From an uncultured Prevotella sp. (lineage in GTDB: Bacteria; Bacteroidota; Bacteroidia; Bacteroidales; Bacteroidaceae): a stretch of DNA of 12,164 bases. Below the pieces are notes generated by a model that saw only the letters and a list, made by a program, of their open reading frames with translations, had not been told where the DNA came from and did no database searches. The stretch lies in the NCBI GenBank assembly GCA_947072805.1, contig CAMTJK010000084.1:1-12164 (forward strand), written 5' to 3'. Position numbers and translations under genes: made by a program. Each line of letters opens with the position of its first letter. Positions within the stretch are counted from its first letter, which is position 1. Positions 1 through 6,537 of the stretch are shown here, one piece after another.

Positions 1-66
1 AGGTTTGGGTGCCGATTAACACACGTTAAAGTCAAGATTTTTCATAAAAGTAAACAAATGTTATAC
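1..66 (+). repeat. Long inverted repeat, left copy, block A
   Basis: Bases 1-66 match the reverse complement of 11977-12042 at 61 of 66 positions; mismatches are at 9, 33, 36, 51 and 55. Weaker similarity with a one-base gap continues to about base 80. The copy begins at the first base of the window, so it may extend beyond it. It contains the palindrome TTAAC-acac-GTTAA at 16-29, which is unchanged in both copies. It lies upstream of aguA and points towards it. I see no coding potential. Confidence 0.93.
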
Positions 67-143
67 GTGCCAAATCGCACTGTTTTTCGTTGGATTTTGC
101 GGCTGTTTTCTTGATAGGCTTAATGACTGTGAAATCATGGCCT

Positions 144-179
144 CATCTGTTTGTGTCGGTCTGATAAACGATTTGGGAT
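144..179 (+). repeat. Shared upstream element, left copy, block B
   Basis: This stretch, starting CATCTGTTTGTGTCGG, matches the reverse complement of 11874-11909 at about 28 of 36 positions. It follows block A in the same order and orientation in both copies, with 77 bases between the blocks here and 67 on the right. The bases between the blocks are much less similar. Similarity ends here, just before the aguA promoter, so the two copies share an upstream module but not their core promoters. Confidence 0.75.
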
Positions 180-190
180 TAAAATACTAC

Positions 191-210
191 TTCGATAAAC
201 ATATATCGAA
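191..210. promoter_or_regulatory. Palindrome overlapping aguA promoter, possible operator
   Basis: TTCGATA-aacata-TATCGAA is a perfect 7-bp inverted repeat with a 6-base spacer. It occupies the place where the -33 element of the aguA promoter should lie, 9 bases upstream of the -7 box. No good TTTG -33 box is visible there. A dimeric regulator bound here could block polymerase or replace the missing -33 contact. The binding role is inferred. Confidence 0.4.
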
Positions 211-219
211 AAAAAAGAT

Positions 220-227
220 TACCTTTG
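220..227 (+). promoter_or_regulatory. Promoter -7 box of aguA operon
   Basis: TACCTTTG fits the Bacteroidetes -7 consensus TAnnTTTG exactly. It lies 31 bases before the aguA ATG, which implies a short untranslated leader of roughly 25 bases. The -33 region is non-consensus and is covered by a palindrome. No comparable box is seen before aguB, glnN or the fabK-like gene, so this probably drives all four. Confidence 0.7.
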
Positions 228-258
228 CGGCATAATAAGTAAGGCGTGATAAGACAAT

Positions 259-1368
259 ATGACTGATCTCACCACCAACAACAAGCTCAAAAGGATGCCT
301 GCCGAGTGGGAAAGGCACATGGCTGTACAGCTGACATGGCCCCATGATGACACCGACTGGCAACCTATTCTCGATGAAATAACCGGAACTTACGTTGAAA
401 TGGCAGTCGCAATAGCTTCCCGCGAACGGCTGATAGTAGTAACCCCGAAGCCTGAAGAGGTGGCGGAGCAGCTGAAACGTGCCGGCATGAAGGAAGAAGC
501 GTTGGCAAGAACCGACATAATAACCTGCAACACCGATGACACGTGGGCACGCGACCACGGATTCATCACACTCTCTGACGACACCTATACGGACGACAGC
601 ACGCAAAAGACGGAGGAACGGACGGAGAAGAGCAGACACTTGTATCTGCTCGATTTCTGTTTCAACGGATGGGGAAGAAAGTTTGAGGCGGAGCAGGATA
701 ATGCCATCAACAGACGGCTCTTTGCAGCAGGAGCAGTGGAAGGCGAATATGAGAATCATCTTGACTTTGTGCTCGAGGGCGGCTCTATAGAAAGCGACGG
801 ACAGGGCACTATATTCACAACGACAGGTTGCCTGATGGCGCCTAACCGTAACCAGCCACTGACAAGATTGCAGATAGAAGAGCAACTGAAGCGCAGACTG
901 CATGCAGACAGGGTGGTATGGCTCGATTATGGCAGTCTGGCGGGCGACGATACCGACGGACATATTGACACGCTTGTACGCATAGCACCCCACAATACCT
1001 TATTATATATAGGATGCGATAACCCCGAAGATGAACACTACGAGGAACTGACGCTCATGGAAAGGCAGCTGAAGACGCTGAAGACAGCCGACGGACAGCC
1101 ATACCGCCTGTTGCGCCTGCCGTTGCCGGAACCGATATACGACGAAGGTGACCGCCTGCCCGCCACCTATGCCAACTATCTTGTTCTGAACAATGCCGTG
1201 CTGTGTCCTACATACGGACAGCCCGAACTCGACAATGTGGCCATGGAGACGATAGCAAAGGCATTCACAGACAGGGAAATAGTGGGTATAGACTGCAGAA
1301 GCATCATAAGACAGCACGGTTCGCTGCATTGCTGCACTATGCAAATCTATTCGCAAACTGATTTTTGA
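259..1368 (+). CDS. aguA: Agmatine deiminase
   Basis: Agmatine deiminase (agmatine iminohydrolase) converts agmatine to N-carbamoylputrescine and ammonia in the cytoplasm, a step of the arginine-to-putrescine route. The 369-residue protein has the family features in order: a WERHMAVQLTWPH start at 17-29, NTDDTWARDHG at 91-101, LDFCFNGWG at 131-139, LEGGSIESDG at 172-181, DDTDGHID at 230-237, and the C-terminal GSLHCCTMQ at 354-362, where Cys358 should be the nucleophile and His357 precedes it. Length is normal for the family. A charged, low-complexity stretch at about 107-127 looks like an insertion between the RDHG and LDFCFNGWG motifs. The ATG at 259 sits about 25 bases after the predicted transcript start and there is no clear ribosome-binding site. 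It is the first gene of the group, 36 bases ahead of aguB, its partner enzyme. Confidence 0.96.
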   Translation: MTDLTTNNKLKRMPAEWERHMAVQLTWPHDDTDWQPILDEITGTYVEMAVAIASRERLIVVTPKPEEVAEQLKRAGMKEEALARTDIITCNTDDTWARDHGFITLSDDTYTDDSTQKTEERTEKSRHLYLLDFCFNGWGRKFEAEQDNAINRRLFAAGAVEGEYENHLDFVLEGGSIESDGQGTIFTTTGCLMAPNRNQPLTRLQIEEQLKRRLHADRVVWLDYGSLAGDDTDGHIDTLVRIAPHNTLLYIGCDNPEDEHYEELTLMERQLKTLKTADGQPYRLLRLPLPEPIYDEGDRLPATYANYLVLNNAVLCPTYGQPELDNVAMETIAKAFTDREIVGIDCRSIIRQHGSLHCCTMQIYSQTDF

Positions 1369-1404
1369 AAAGAAACAAAAAGTCCACATAAACATCATTT
1401 CATA

Positions 1405-2283
1405 ATGAAAATCGGATTTCTTCAGCAGAAAAACACTGCTGACACACGCAACAACATATTGCGGCTGGCTGAAGGCGTAGCCGACCTGGCAAAGCGCGGC
1501 GCAGAGCTGGTAGTGCTGCAGGAACTGCACAACTCTCTCTACTTCTGCCAGGTGGAAGACGTGAAAAATTTCGACCTCGCAGAGCCAATACCCGGACCGT
1601 CCACGGATATGTTCGGCGAATTGGCACGCCAATATGGAGTGGTAATAGTTACATCGCTCTTTGAACGTCGGGCGCCAGGCTTGTATCATAATACGGCGGT
1701 GGTGATAGAACGTGACGGAACTATAGCCGGAAAATACAGGAAAATGCACATCCCCGACGATCCGGCTTACTATGAGAAATTCTATTTCACGCCCGGCGAT
1801 ATAGGATTTCAGCCTATTGACACTTCGGTGGGACGCCTCGGAGTAATGGTGTGCTGGGACCAGTGGTATCCCGAAGCAGCCCGTCTGATGGCACTGCGTG
1901 GAGCCGAAATACTGATATATCCCACAGCCATAGGTTACGAAAGCAGCGACACTCCGGAGGAACAACAGCGACAACGGCGCGCATGGCAGACAGTGCAGCG
2001 CGGACATGCCGTAGCCAACGGCCTGCCCGTGGTGGCTGTGAACAGGGTGGGGCACGAAGAAGACCCTTCGCAACGTACCAACGGCATAAGCTTCTGGGGA
2101 ACATCGTTTGTGGCAGGACCACAAGGTGAACTTTATTATGAAGCATCGGAAGATGAGGAGGAAAGCATAATAGTGGATGTAGACATGGCACATAGCGAGC
2201 AGGTAAGACGCTGGTGGCCCTTCCTCAGAGACAGAAGAATAGAAGAATATGGCGGCATAACAAAACGATTTCTCGTAGACTGA
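1405..2283 (+). CDS. aguB: N-carbamoylputrescine amidase
   Basis: This nitrilase-superfamily amidase hydrolyses N-carbamoylputrescine, the product of AguA, to putrescine, carbon dioxide and ammonia. The 292-residue protein carries the superfamily Glu-Lys-Cys triad: Glu40 in VVLQELHN, Lys113 in YRKMHIPDDP and Cys150 in VMVCWDQWYPEAAR. The segments PGLYHNTAVVIERDG at 91-105 and YYEKFYFTPGD at 122-132 are typical of carbamoylputrescine amidases rather than nitrilases in general. Length and ends look complete. It begins 36 bases after the aguA stop, in the same direction and with no promoter of its own that I can see, so the two should be cotranscribed. Pairing with aguA makes the substrate assignment firm. 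A 158-base gap without a recognisable promoter or strong terminator separates it from glnN. Confidence 0.95.
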   Translation: MKIGFLQQKNTADTRNNILRLAEGVADLAKRGAELVVLQELHNSLYFCQVEDVKNFDLAEPIPGPSTDMFGELARQYGVVIVTSLFERRAPGLYHNTAVVIERDGTIAGKYRKMHIPDDPAYYEKFYFTPGDIGFQPIDTSVGRLGVMVCWDQWYPEAARLMALRGAEILIYPTAIGYESSDTPEEQQRQRRAWQTVQRGHAVANGLPVVAVNRVGHEEDPSQRTNGISFWGTSFVAGPQGELYYEASEDEEESIIVDVDMAHSEQVRRWWPFLRDRRIEEYGGITKRFLVD

Positions 2284-2441
2284 CCGTTTACGGAATACGC
2301 CGTCTGGAAACAAATACAGCGAAACTGATGTCATTGCCGCAGTCCTCAAATAATAAAAGCGACAGACATCAAAACAGAACAGTCCCGCACGAAGCGGAAA
2401 AGAACTTCAACAAAATGTAGAACAACAAAAAAGAATAGTAT

Positions 2442-4634
2442 ATGTCTTCGAATTTAAGATTTAAGGTAGTTGAAGAAGCCTTCAAGAAACAGGCGGTAGA
2501 GGTGGTGACACCGACAGAACGCCCTTCGGAATATTTTGCCAAATATGTATTTACGAGGCAAAAGATGTACAAGTACCTGCCTGCCGATGTGTATGCGAAG
2601 CTCATTGACGTGATAGACAACGGCACACGCCTCGACCGTTCGATAGCCGACGCGGTAGCTGCCGGCATGAAACAATGGGCGATGGAAATGGGCGTGACAC
2701 ACTACACGCACTGGTTTCAGCCCCTCACGGAGGGCACAGCCGAAAAGCACGATGCCTTTGTTGAACACGACGGCAAAGGGGGAATGGTGGAGAACTTCAG
2801 CGGCAAGCTGCTCGTGCAGCAGGAACCTGACGCCTCGTCTTTCCCCAACGGAGGAATAAGAAACACGTTTGAGGCACGCGGCTATTCTGCTTGGGATCCT
2901 ACCTCGCCCGTATTCATCATAGACGATACGCTGTGCATCCCCACAATATTCATATCATATACGGGTGAAGCCCTCGACTACAAGGCACCGCTTCTGCGTG
3001 CCCTGCATGCTGTGGACCGTGCCGCTACCGATGTGTGCCGCTATTTCTATCCGGAGGTGGGCAAGGTGAAATGCAATCTCGGATGGGAACAGGAATACTT
3101 CCTCGTAGACGAGGGACTATATTCGGCACGCCCGGACCTCATGCTCACCGGCAGGACACTCATGGGACATGAGAGCGCCAAGAACCAGCAGATGGACGAC
3201 CACTACTTCGGAACCATCCCCGACAGGGTACAGGCCTTTATGAAAGACCTCGAAATACAGGCACTCGAGCTCGCCATACCCTGCAAGACACGTCACAACG
3301 AGGTGGCACCCAACCAGTTTGAACTGGCTCCTATATATGAGGAATGTAATCTCGCAGTAGACCATAACATGCTCCTTATGTCGCTTATGAAGAAGGTGGC
3401 ACGCAAGCACGGCTTCAGAGTACTGTTGCACGAAAAGCCTTTCGACGGAATAAACGGCTCGGGAAAGCATAATAACTGGAGCCTGTGTGCCGACAACGGC
3501 GTGTTGCTGCACGCCCCGGGAAAAACTCCGGAAGAGAATCTACGCTTCGTAACGTTCATTGTGGAGACACTTGTGGCTGTACATCGCCATAACGGACTGC
3601 TTAAGGCCAGCATAATGAGCGCAACCAACGCCCATCGTCTGGGAGGCAACGAGGCTCCGCCGGCAATCATATCGTCGTTCCTCGGCAAACAACTCAATGA
3701 ACTGCTTGACCACATAGAGACTTCCGATAAGGACGAACTGCTCGATCTGAAGGCAAAGCAGGGCATGGAACTTGACATACCCCAGATTCCACAGCTTATC
3801 ATCGACAATACAGACCGTAACCGTACATCGCCCTTTGCCTTTACCGGCAACCGCTTCGAGTTCCGCGCCATCGGCTCCGAAGCCAACTGCGCATCGGCAA
3901 TGATTGCACTCAATACAGCCATGGCAGAGGCTCTCACCGACTTCAAACTGCGCGTGGACGCACTTATGGAAAAAGGCGAGAGTAAGATAAGTGCAATTCT
4001 CGATGTACTGCGCGAGGACATAAAGGCAAGCAAGAACATCAGATTCGACGGCAACGGATACAGCGAGGAATGGGTGAAAGAGGCCGACAGAAGAGGACTT
4101 GACACGGAAAAGAGTTGCCCGATAGTATTTGACAGATACCTCGACAAGCAGACCATCGACATGTTTGAGCGTACAAAAGTGATGAACAGGAAGGAGCTTG
4201 AAGCACGCAACGAGGTGAAATGGGAAACATACGTGAAGAAGATTCAGATAGAAGCCCGTGTGCTCGGAGATATATCCATGAACCACATCATCCCTGTTTC
4301 AACACATTATCAGAGTACTCTCATCCGCAACGTGCAGAGCATGAAGGCCGTTTTCACGGAAGAGAAGGCCGAACGATTGAGCATGCGTAACATGAAACTG
4401 ATAGAAGAGATTGCCGAAAGCACTGAAGCAATAGAGAGACTTGTGGACGAACTTACAGAGTCAAGGCGCGTTGCCAACCGCATAGCAAACATAAGGGAAC
4501 GTGCCATAGCTTACCACGACACGGTGAATCCGAAGATGGAGGCTATAAGAAAGCAGATTGACAGTCTTGAAATGATTGTAGAAGACGGTCTTTGGACTTT
4601 GCCTAAGTACCGCGAACTGCTGTTTATCAGATAA
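2442..4634 (+). CDS. glnN: Type III glutamine synthetase
   Basis: The enzyme condenses glutamate, ammonia and ATP to glutamine, the main entry of ammonia into metabolism. At 730 residues it has the length of the Bacteroides GSIII type rather than the roughly 450 of GSI. Visible motifs are GWEQEYFLVD at 214-223 with metal-binding Glu216 and Glu218, KTRHNEVAPNQFELAPIYE at 282-300, LLHEKPFDGINGSGKHNNWSL at 328-348, and TDRNRTSPFAFTGNRFEFR with the conserved arginines. The C-terminal part (about 590-710) is rich in charged helices, as in the hexamer-forming GSIII family. ATG 2442 is used; there is no strong ribosome-binding site. The 158-base gap upstream shows no TAnnTTTG box, so transcription probably comes through from aguAB, although an unrecognised nitrogen-responsive promoter cannot be ruled out. 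Its position after two ammonia-releasing enzymes suggests coupled ammonia capture. Confidence 0.96.
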   Translation: MSSNLRFKVVEEAFKKQAVEVVTPTERPSEYFAKYVFTRQKMYKYLPADVYAKLIDVIDNGTRLDRSIADAVAAGMKQWAMEMGVTHYTHWFQPLTEGTAEKHDAFVEHDGKGGMVENFSGKLLVQQEPDASSFPNGGIRNTFEARGYSAWDPTSPVFIIDDTLCIPTIFISYTGEALDYKAPLLRALHAVDRAATDVCRYFYPEVGKVKCNLGWEQEYFLVDEGLYSARPDLMLTGRTLMGHESAKNQQMDDHYFGTIPDRVQAFMKDLEIQALELAIPCKTRHNEVAPNQFELAPIYEECNLAVDHNMLLMSLMKKVARKHGFRVLLHEKPFDGINGSGKHNNWSLCADNGVLLHAPGKTPEENLRFVTFIVETLVAVHRHNGLLKASIMSATNAHRLGGNEAPPAIISSFLGKQLNELLDHIETSDKDELLDLKAKQGMELDIPQIPQLIIDNTDRNRTSPFAFTGNRFEFRAIGSEANCASAMIALNTAMAEALTDFKLRVDALMEKGESKISAILDVLREDIKASKNIRFDGNGYSEEWVKEADRRGLDTEKSCPIVFDRYLDKQTIDMFERTKVMNRKELEARNEVKWETYVKKIQIEARVLGDISMNHIIPVSTHYQSTLIRNVQSMKAVFTEEKAERLSMRNMKLIEEIAESTEAIERLVDELTESRRVANRIANIRERAIAYHDTVNPKMEAIRKQIDSLEMIVEDGLWTLPKYRELLFIR

Positions 4635-4668
4635 GAAACAGGGCTAATATATCCTAACAAACTTGAAC

Positions 4669-5607
4669 ATGAACAGAATAACAGAACTCTTCGGCATCCA
4701 ATACCCCATAATACAAGGTGGTATGGTGTGGTGCAGCGGATGGAGACTGGCATCGGCAGTGAGCAATGCCGGCGGATTGGGACTTCTCGGAGCTGGTTCG
4801 ATGCATCCGGAAACGCTGCAAGAGCATATAGAAAAGATGAAATCGGCAACAAACAAGCCTTGGGGCATAAATATTCCGCTCATGTATCCGGAAATAGACA
4901 GGCTCGTCCGTCTTGTAATAGACAGCGGAGTAAAGGTTGTATTCACCTCGGCGGGAAGTCCGAAGAAGTATACGGCTTTGTTTCATGAGGCGGGAATAAA
5001 GGTTGCCCACGTTGTCTCGAGCAGCACGTTTGCACGCAAAAGTGAAGAGGCCGGTGTGGATGCAGTTGTTGCCGAGGGCTTTGAGGCCGGCGGTCACAAC
5101 GGTCGTGAGGAGACAACAACGCTCACTTTGATTCCCCAGGTGCGCAAGGCCACGTGCCTGCCACTCATAGCCGCAGGAGGAATAGGCAGTGGCGAGGCTA
5201 TGCTTGCCACAGAGGTGCTTGGTGCTGAAGGCGTGCAGATAGGAACACTCTTTGCTCTTGCAGCCGAGAGTTCGGCTTCGGATGAGTTCAAGAGGCGTTG
5301 CCTATCTCTCGGAGAGGGTGGTACCATGCTATGTCTGAAGAAGATTTCTCCCACCAGACTTGTGAAAAATGCACTTTACGAGAAGATAAGTGAGGCTGAA
5401 AACAACGGCGCCGGTGCTGAAGAGCTGCGTCTTATAATGGGAAAGGCGGCATCGAAACGAGGAATTTTCGAGGGAGATATAGATAACGGAGAGCTTGAGA
5501 TAGGACAGATAGCCTCTGCAATAGATGATATAAGGTCGGTGGATGAGATAATGAGACGACTTGTCACCGAATATGAGGCGGCAAAGAAAAGAATAACCGC
5601 AATGTGA
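4669..5607 (+). CDS. fabK: FabK-like enoyl-ACP reductase / nitronate monooxygenase family flavoprotein
   Basis: This is an FMN-dependent TIM-barrel protein of the family that contains FabK, the last reductase of each fatty-acid elongation cycle, and nitronate monooxygenases. From ATG 4669 it is 312 residues, close to known FabK lengths. The N-terminus (RITELFGIQYPIIQGGMVW at 3-21), NKPWGINI at 62-69, AEGFEAGGHNG at 135-145 with the conserved His143, and AAGGIGSGEAMLATEVLGAEGVQIGT follow FabK as I remember it from Streptococcus. A TTG two codons upstream (4663) is possible, but the ATG gives the expected MNRITEL start. It lies 34 bases after glnN with no visible promoter, so it is probably the last gene of the operon, and a strong hairpin follows the stop at once. 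A nitronate monooxygenase role cannot be excluded from sequence alone. Confidence 0.85.
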   Translation: MNRITELFGIQYPIIQGGMVWCSGWRLASAVSNAGGLGLLGAGSMHPETLQEHIEKMKSATNKPWGINIPLMYPEIDRLVRLVIDSGVKVVFTSAGSPKKYTALFHEAGIKVAHVVSSSTFARKSEEAGVDAVVAEGFEAGGHNGREETTTLTLIPQVRKATCLPLIAAGGIGSGEAMLATEVLGAEGVQIGTLFALAAESSASDEFKRRCLSLGEGGTMLCLKKISPTRLVKNALYEKISEAENNGAGAEELRLIMGKAASKRGIFEGDIDNGELEIGQIASAIDDIRSVDEIMRRLVTEYEAAKKRITAM

Positions 5608-5608
5608 T

Positions 5609-5657
5609 ATAAAACAAGAAGTCCCCGATGCGAGTGCTCGGGGACTTCTTGTTTTAT
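5609..5657. terminator. Perfect 20-bp hairpin, bidirectional terminator
   Basis: Bases 5609-5628 are the exact reverse complement of 5638-5657, with a 9-base loop (tgcgagtgc). The stem has a GC core (TCCCCGA/TCGGGGA) flanked by A-rich and T-rich ends, so each strand gives a GC stem followed by a U-rich run. It starts 2 bases after the fabK-like stop and ends 4 bases before the 3' end of the convergent tRNA. It can therefore end both the plus-strand operon and the minus-strand tRNA transcript. Confidence 0.93.
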
Positions 5658-5661
5658 GAAG

Positions 5662-5736
5662 TAGGGACGATCGGGCTCGAACCGATGACCTCTGCAATGT
5701 GACTGCAGCGCTCTAAACCAACTGGGCTACGCCCCT
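5662..5736 (-). tRNA. tRNA-Val (anticodon CAC)
   Basis: The minus strand folds into a full cloverleaf. The acceptor stem pairs AGGGGCG with CGTCCCT (one G-U pair) and has discriminator A. The D arm is GCCC/GAGC around AGTTGGTTTA. The anticodon stem CTGCA/TGCAG is perfect with loop GTCACAT, giving anticodon CAC (valine, codon GTG). The T stem is ATCGG/CCGAT with loop TTCGAGC. CCA is not encoded. Two small oddities are a C-A mismatch in the D stem and a G at position 32. The gene stands alone with its own promoter and shares its terminator with the opposing operon. Confidence 0.94.
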
Positions 5737-5755
5737 GACTTTCATAAAGATGCTG

Positions 5756-5787
5756 CAAATGTAACAATTCTTGACGATATGAACAAA
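5756..5787 (-). promoter_or_regulatory. Promoter of tRNA-Val
   Basis: On the minus strand TTTG (5787-5784), 20 bases, then TACATTTG (5763-5756) match the Bacteroidetes -33/-7 consensus TTTG-N19-21-TAnnTTTG. Transcription would begin near 5750, about 14 bases before the mature tRNA 5' end. Confidence 0.8.
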
Positions 5788-5832
5788 TAAATCATACGTT
5801 TTTTCAAATCCCAAAGCAGTGACGCATTAACC

Positions 5833-5849
5833 CCAAATGACTGATTTGG
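5833..5849 (-). terminator. Small hairpin after lipoprotein gene, weak terminator candidate
   Basis: CCAAAT-gactg-ATTTGG forms a 6-bp stem with a 5-base loop, about 50 bases past the lipoprotein stop on the minus strand. The stem is AT-rich and only a short GGTTAA follows it, with no real U-run, so termination here is uncertain. Confidence 0.25.
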
Positions 5850-5897
5850 TGGATTATTATGCTGTGATTGCAGAGTGAACAGTCTTTTCAGATGCTG

Positions 5898-6419
5898 TCA
5901 TTCCTCTTCAATGTCAGAGAAATCGGCCTTATATTGCTTCGAATAGTCAGTCCAATCGCTCACTTTCACGAGATTGAACGAAGCGAGCTCGTCACCGTTA
6001 TAATAGTCATCGAAGTAGCCTCTGAATCTCATTCCGCTGCCAACAGAATACAGTTCATAGTCGCGAATTATTACGCGGTAACCGTCTTCGTAGTCGAGCA
6101 GAATCTTTCCGTGTCTCACTTCCCACGTAAAACTTGAGCGCGATATTCTGTGCGAGTTGCGCGAGTAGTCCACTTCAATGCCATATCCTCCGTTAGCGAA
6201 GTTGCCTTCCTGTACAAACTGTATTTCCGTATCCCAATCGTTGTTTGTGCTTGCATACCTGTCGTAATAGTAGTTGCCGTTTATCGTACCCTGCCAAATG
6301 CCGTTCATGTCGTAGGCCTGGTCGATATCCTCCATTTCTTCGGAGTCGCATGATGTGAAAGATACGGCAGTAAGCATTGCCAGTACAATCATTGCAAAAT
6401 AGTTGTAGGTTCGTTTCAT
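5898..6419 (-). CDS. Small secreted lipoprotein of unknown function
   Basis: From ATG 6419 this is a 173-residue protein with a lipoprotein signal: basic MKRTYNY, a hydrophobic stretch YFAMIVLAMLTAVSF, and lipobox SFTSC with Cys24 as the lipidated residue. The mature start CDSEEMED is acidic, as in Bacteroidetes lipoproteins carried to the cell surface, so an outer-membrane, possibly surface, location is likely. The rest is rich in Tyr, Asp and alternating beta-type sequence, begins with GIWQGTINGNYYYDRY, and could be a small beta-barrel or lipocalin-like fold; I do not recognise a family. A GTG eight codons upstream (6443) is possible, but the ATG gives a better signal peptide. It has its own promoter-like box and lies 118 bases after the permease stop, so it is probably a separate unit. 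No function can be given. Confidence 0.85.
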   Translation of the reverse strand: MKRTYNYFAMIVLAMLTAVSFTSCDSEEMEDIDQAYDMNGIWQGTINGNYYYDRYASTNNDWDTEIQFVQEGNFANGGYGIEVDYSRNSHRISRSSFTWEVRHGKILLDYEDGYRVIIRDYELYSVGSGMRFRGYFDDYYNGDELASFNLVKVSDWTDYSKQYKADFSDIEEE

Positions 6420-6474
6420 AATCTTGCTGGTGTTTTGTTTCACTTGATGTTCGTTGTTTATTGTTTTCTTGATG

Positions 6475-6482
6475 CGAAGATA
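6475..6482 (-). promoter_or_regulatory. Promoter -7 box of lipoprotein gene
   Basis: TATCTTCG on the minus strand is one base from TAnnTTTG. It lies about 55 bases before the lipoprotein ATG, and a TTA-type -33 candidate lies about 20 bases further upstream. The match is fair but not perfect. Confidence 0.45.
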
Positions 6483-6512
6483 GTGAAAACATTCCTACGC
6501 ATAAAGTTATAA

Positions 6513-6532
6513 TCCCTATTGTTTGGTAGGGA
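6513..6532 (-). terminator. Hairpin after permease stop, possible terminator
   Basis: TCCCTA-N8-TAGGGA is a perfect 6-bp stem with an 8-base loop. It begins 5 bases after the TAG stop of the AmpG-like gene on the minus strand. The following TTATAACTTT is only partly U-rich, so this is a modest intrinsic terminator. It would separate the permease from the lipoprotein gene. Confidence 0.45.
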
Positions 6533-6537
6533 ATTTC

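Noticed and set aside
1003..2349. A 448-codon open frame on the minus strand opposite aguA and aguB, and a 268-codon one at 187-993
   Set aside because: They lie opposite genes with full catalytic motifs, their translations are rich in Cys, His, Tyr and Val with no recognisable domain, and no promoter or credible start is seen. They are shadows of codon bias on the coding strand.
2284..2441. Riboswitch or separate promoter ahead of glnN
   Set aside because: The gap holds only tiny stems such as CCGC-acgaa-GCGG and no TAnnTTTG box; nothing resembles a known glutamine riboswitch.
3293..4210. A 305-codon minus-strand open frame within glnN
   Set aside because: The translation is Ser- and Leu-rich and featureless, and it lies entirely inside a clearly real glutamine synthetase.
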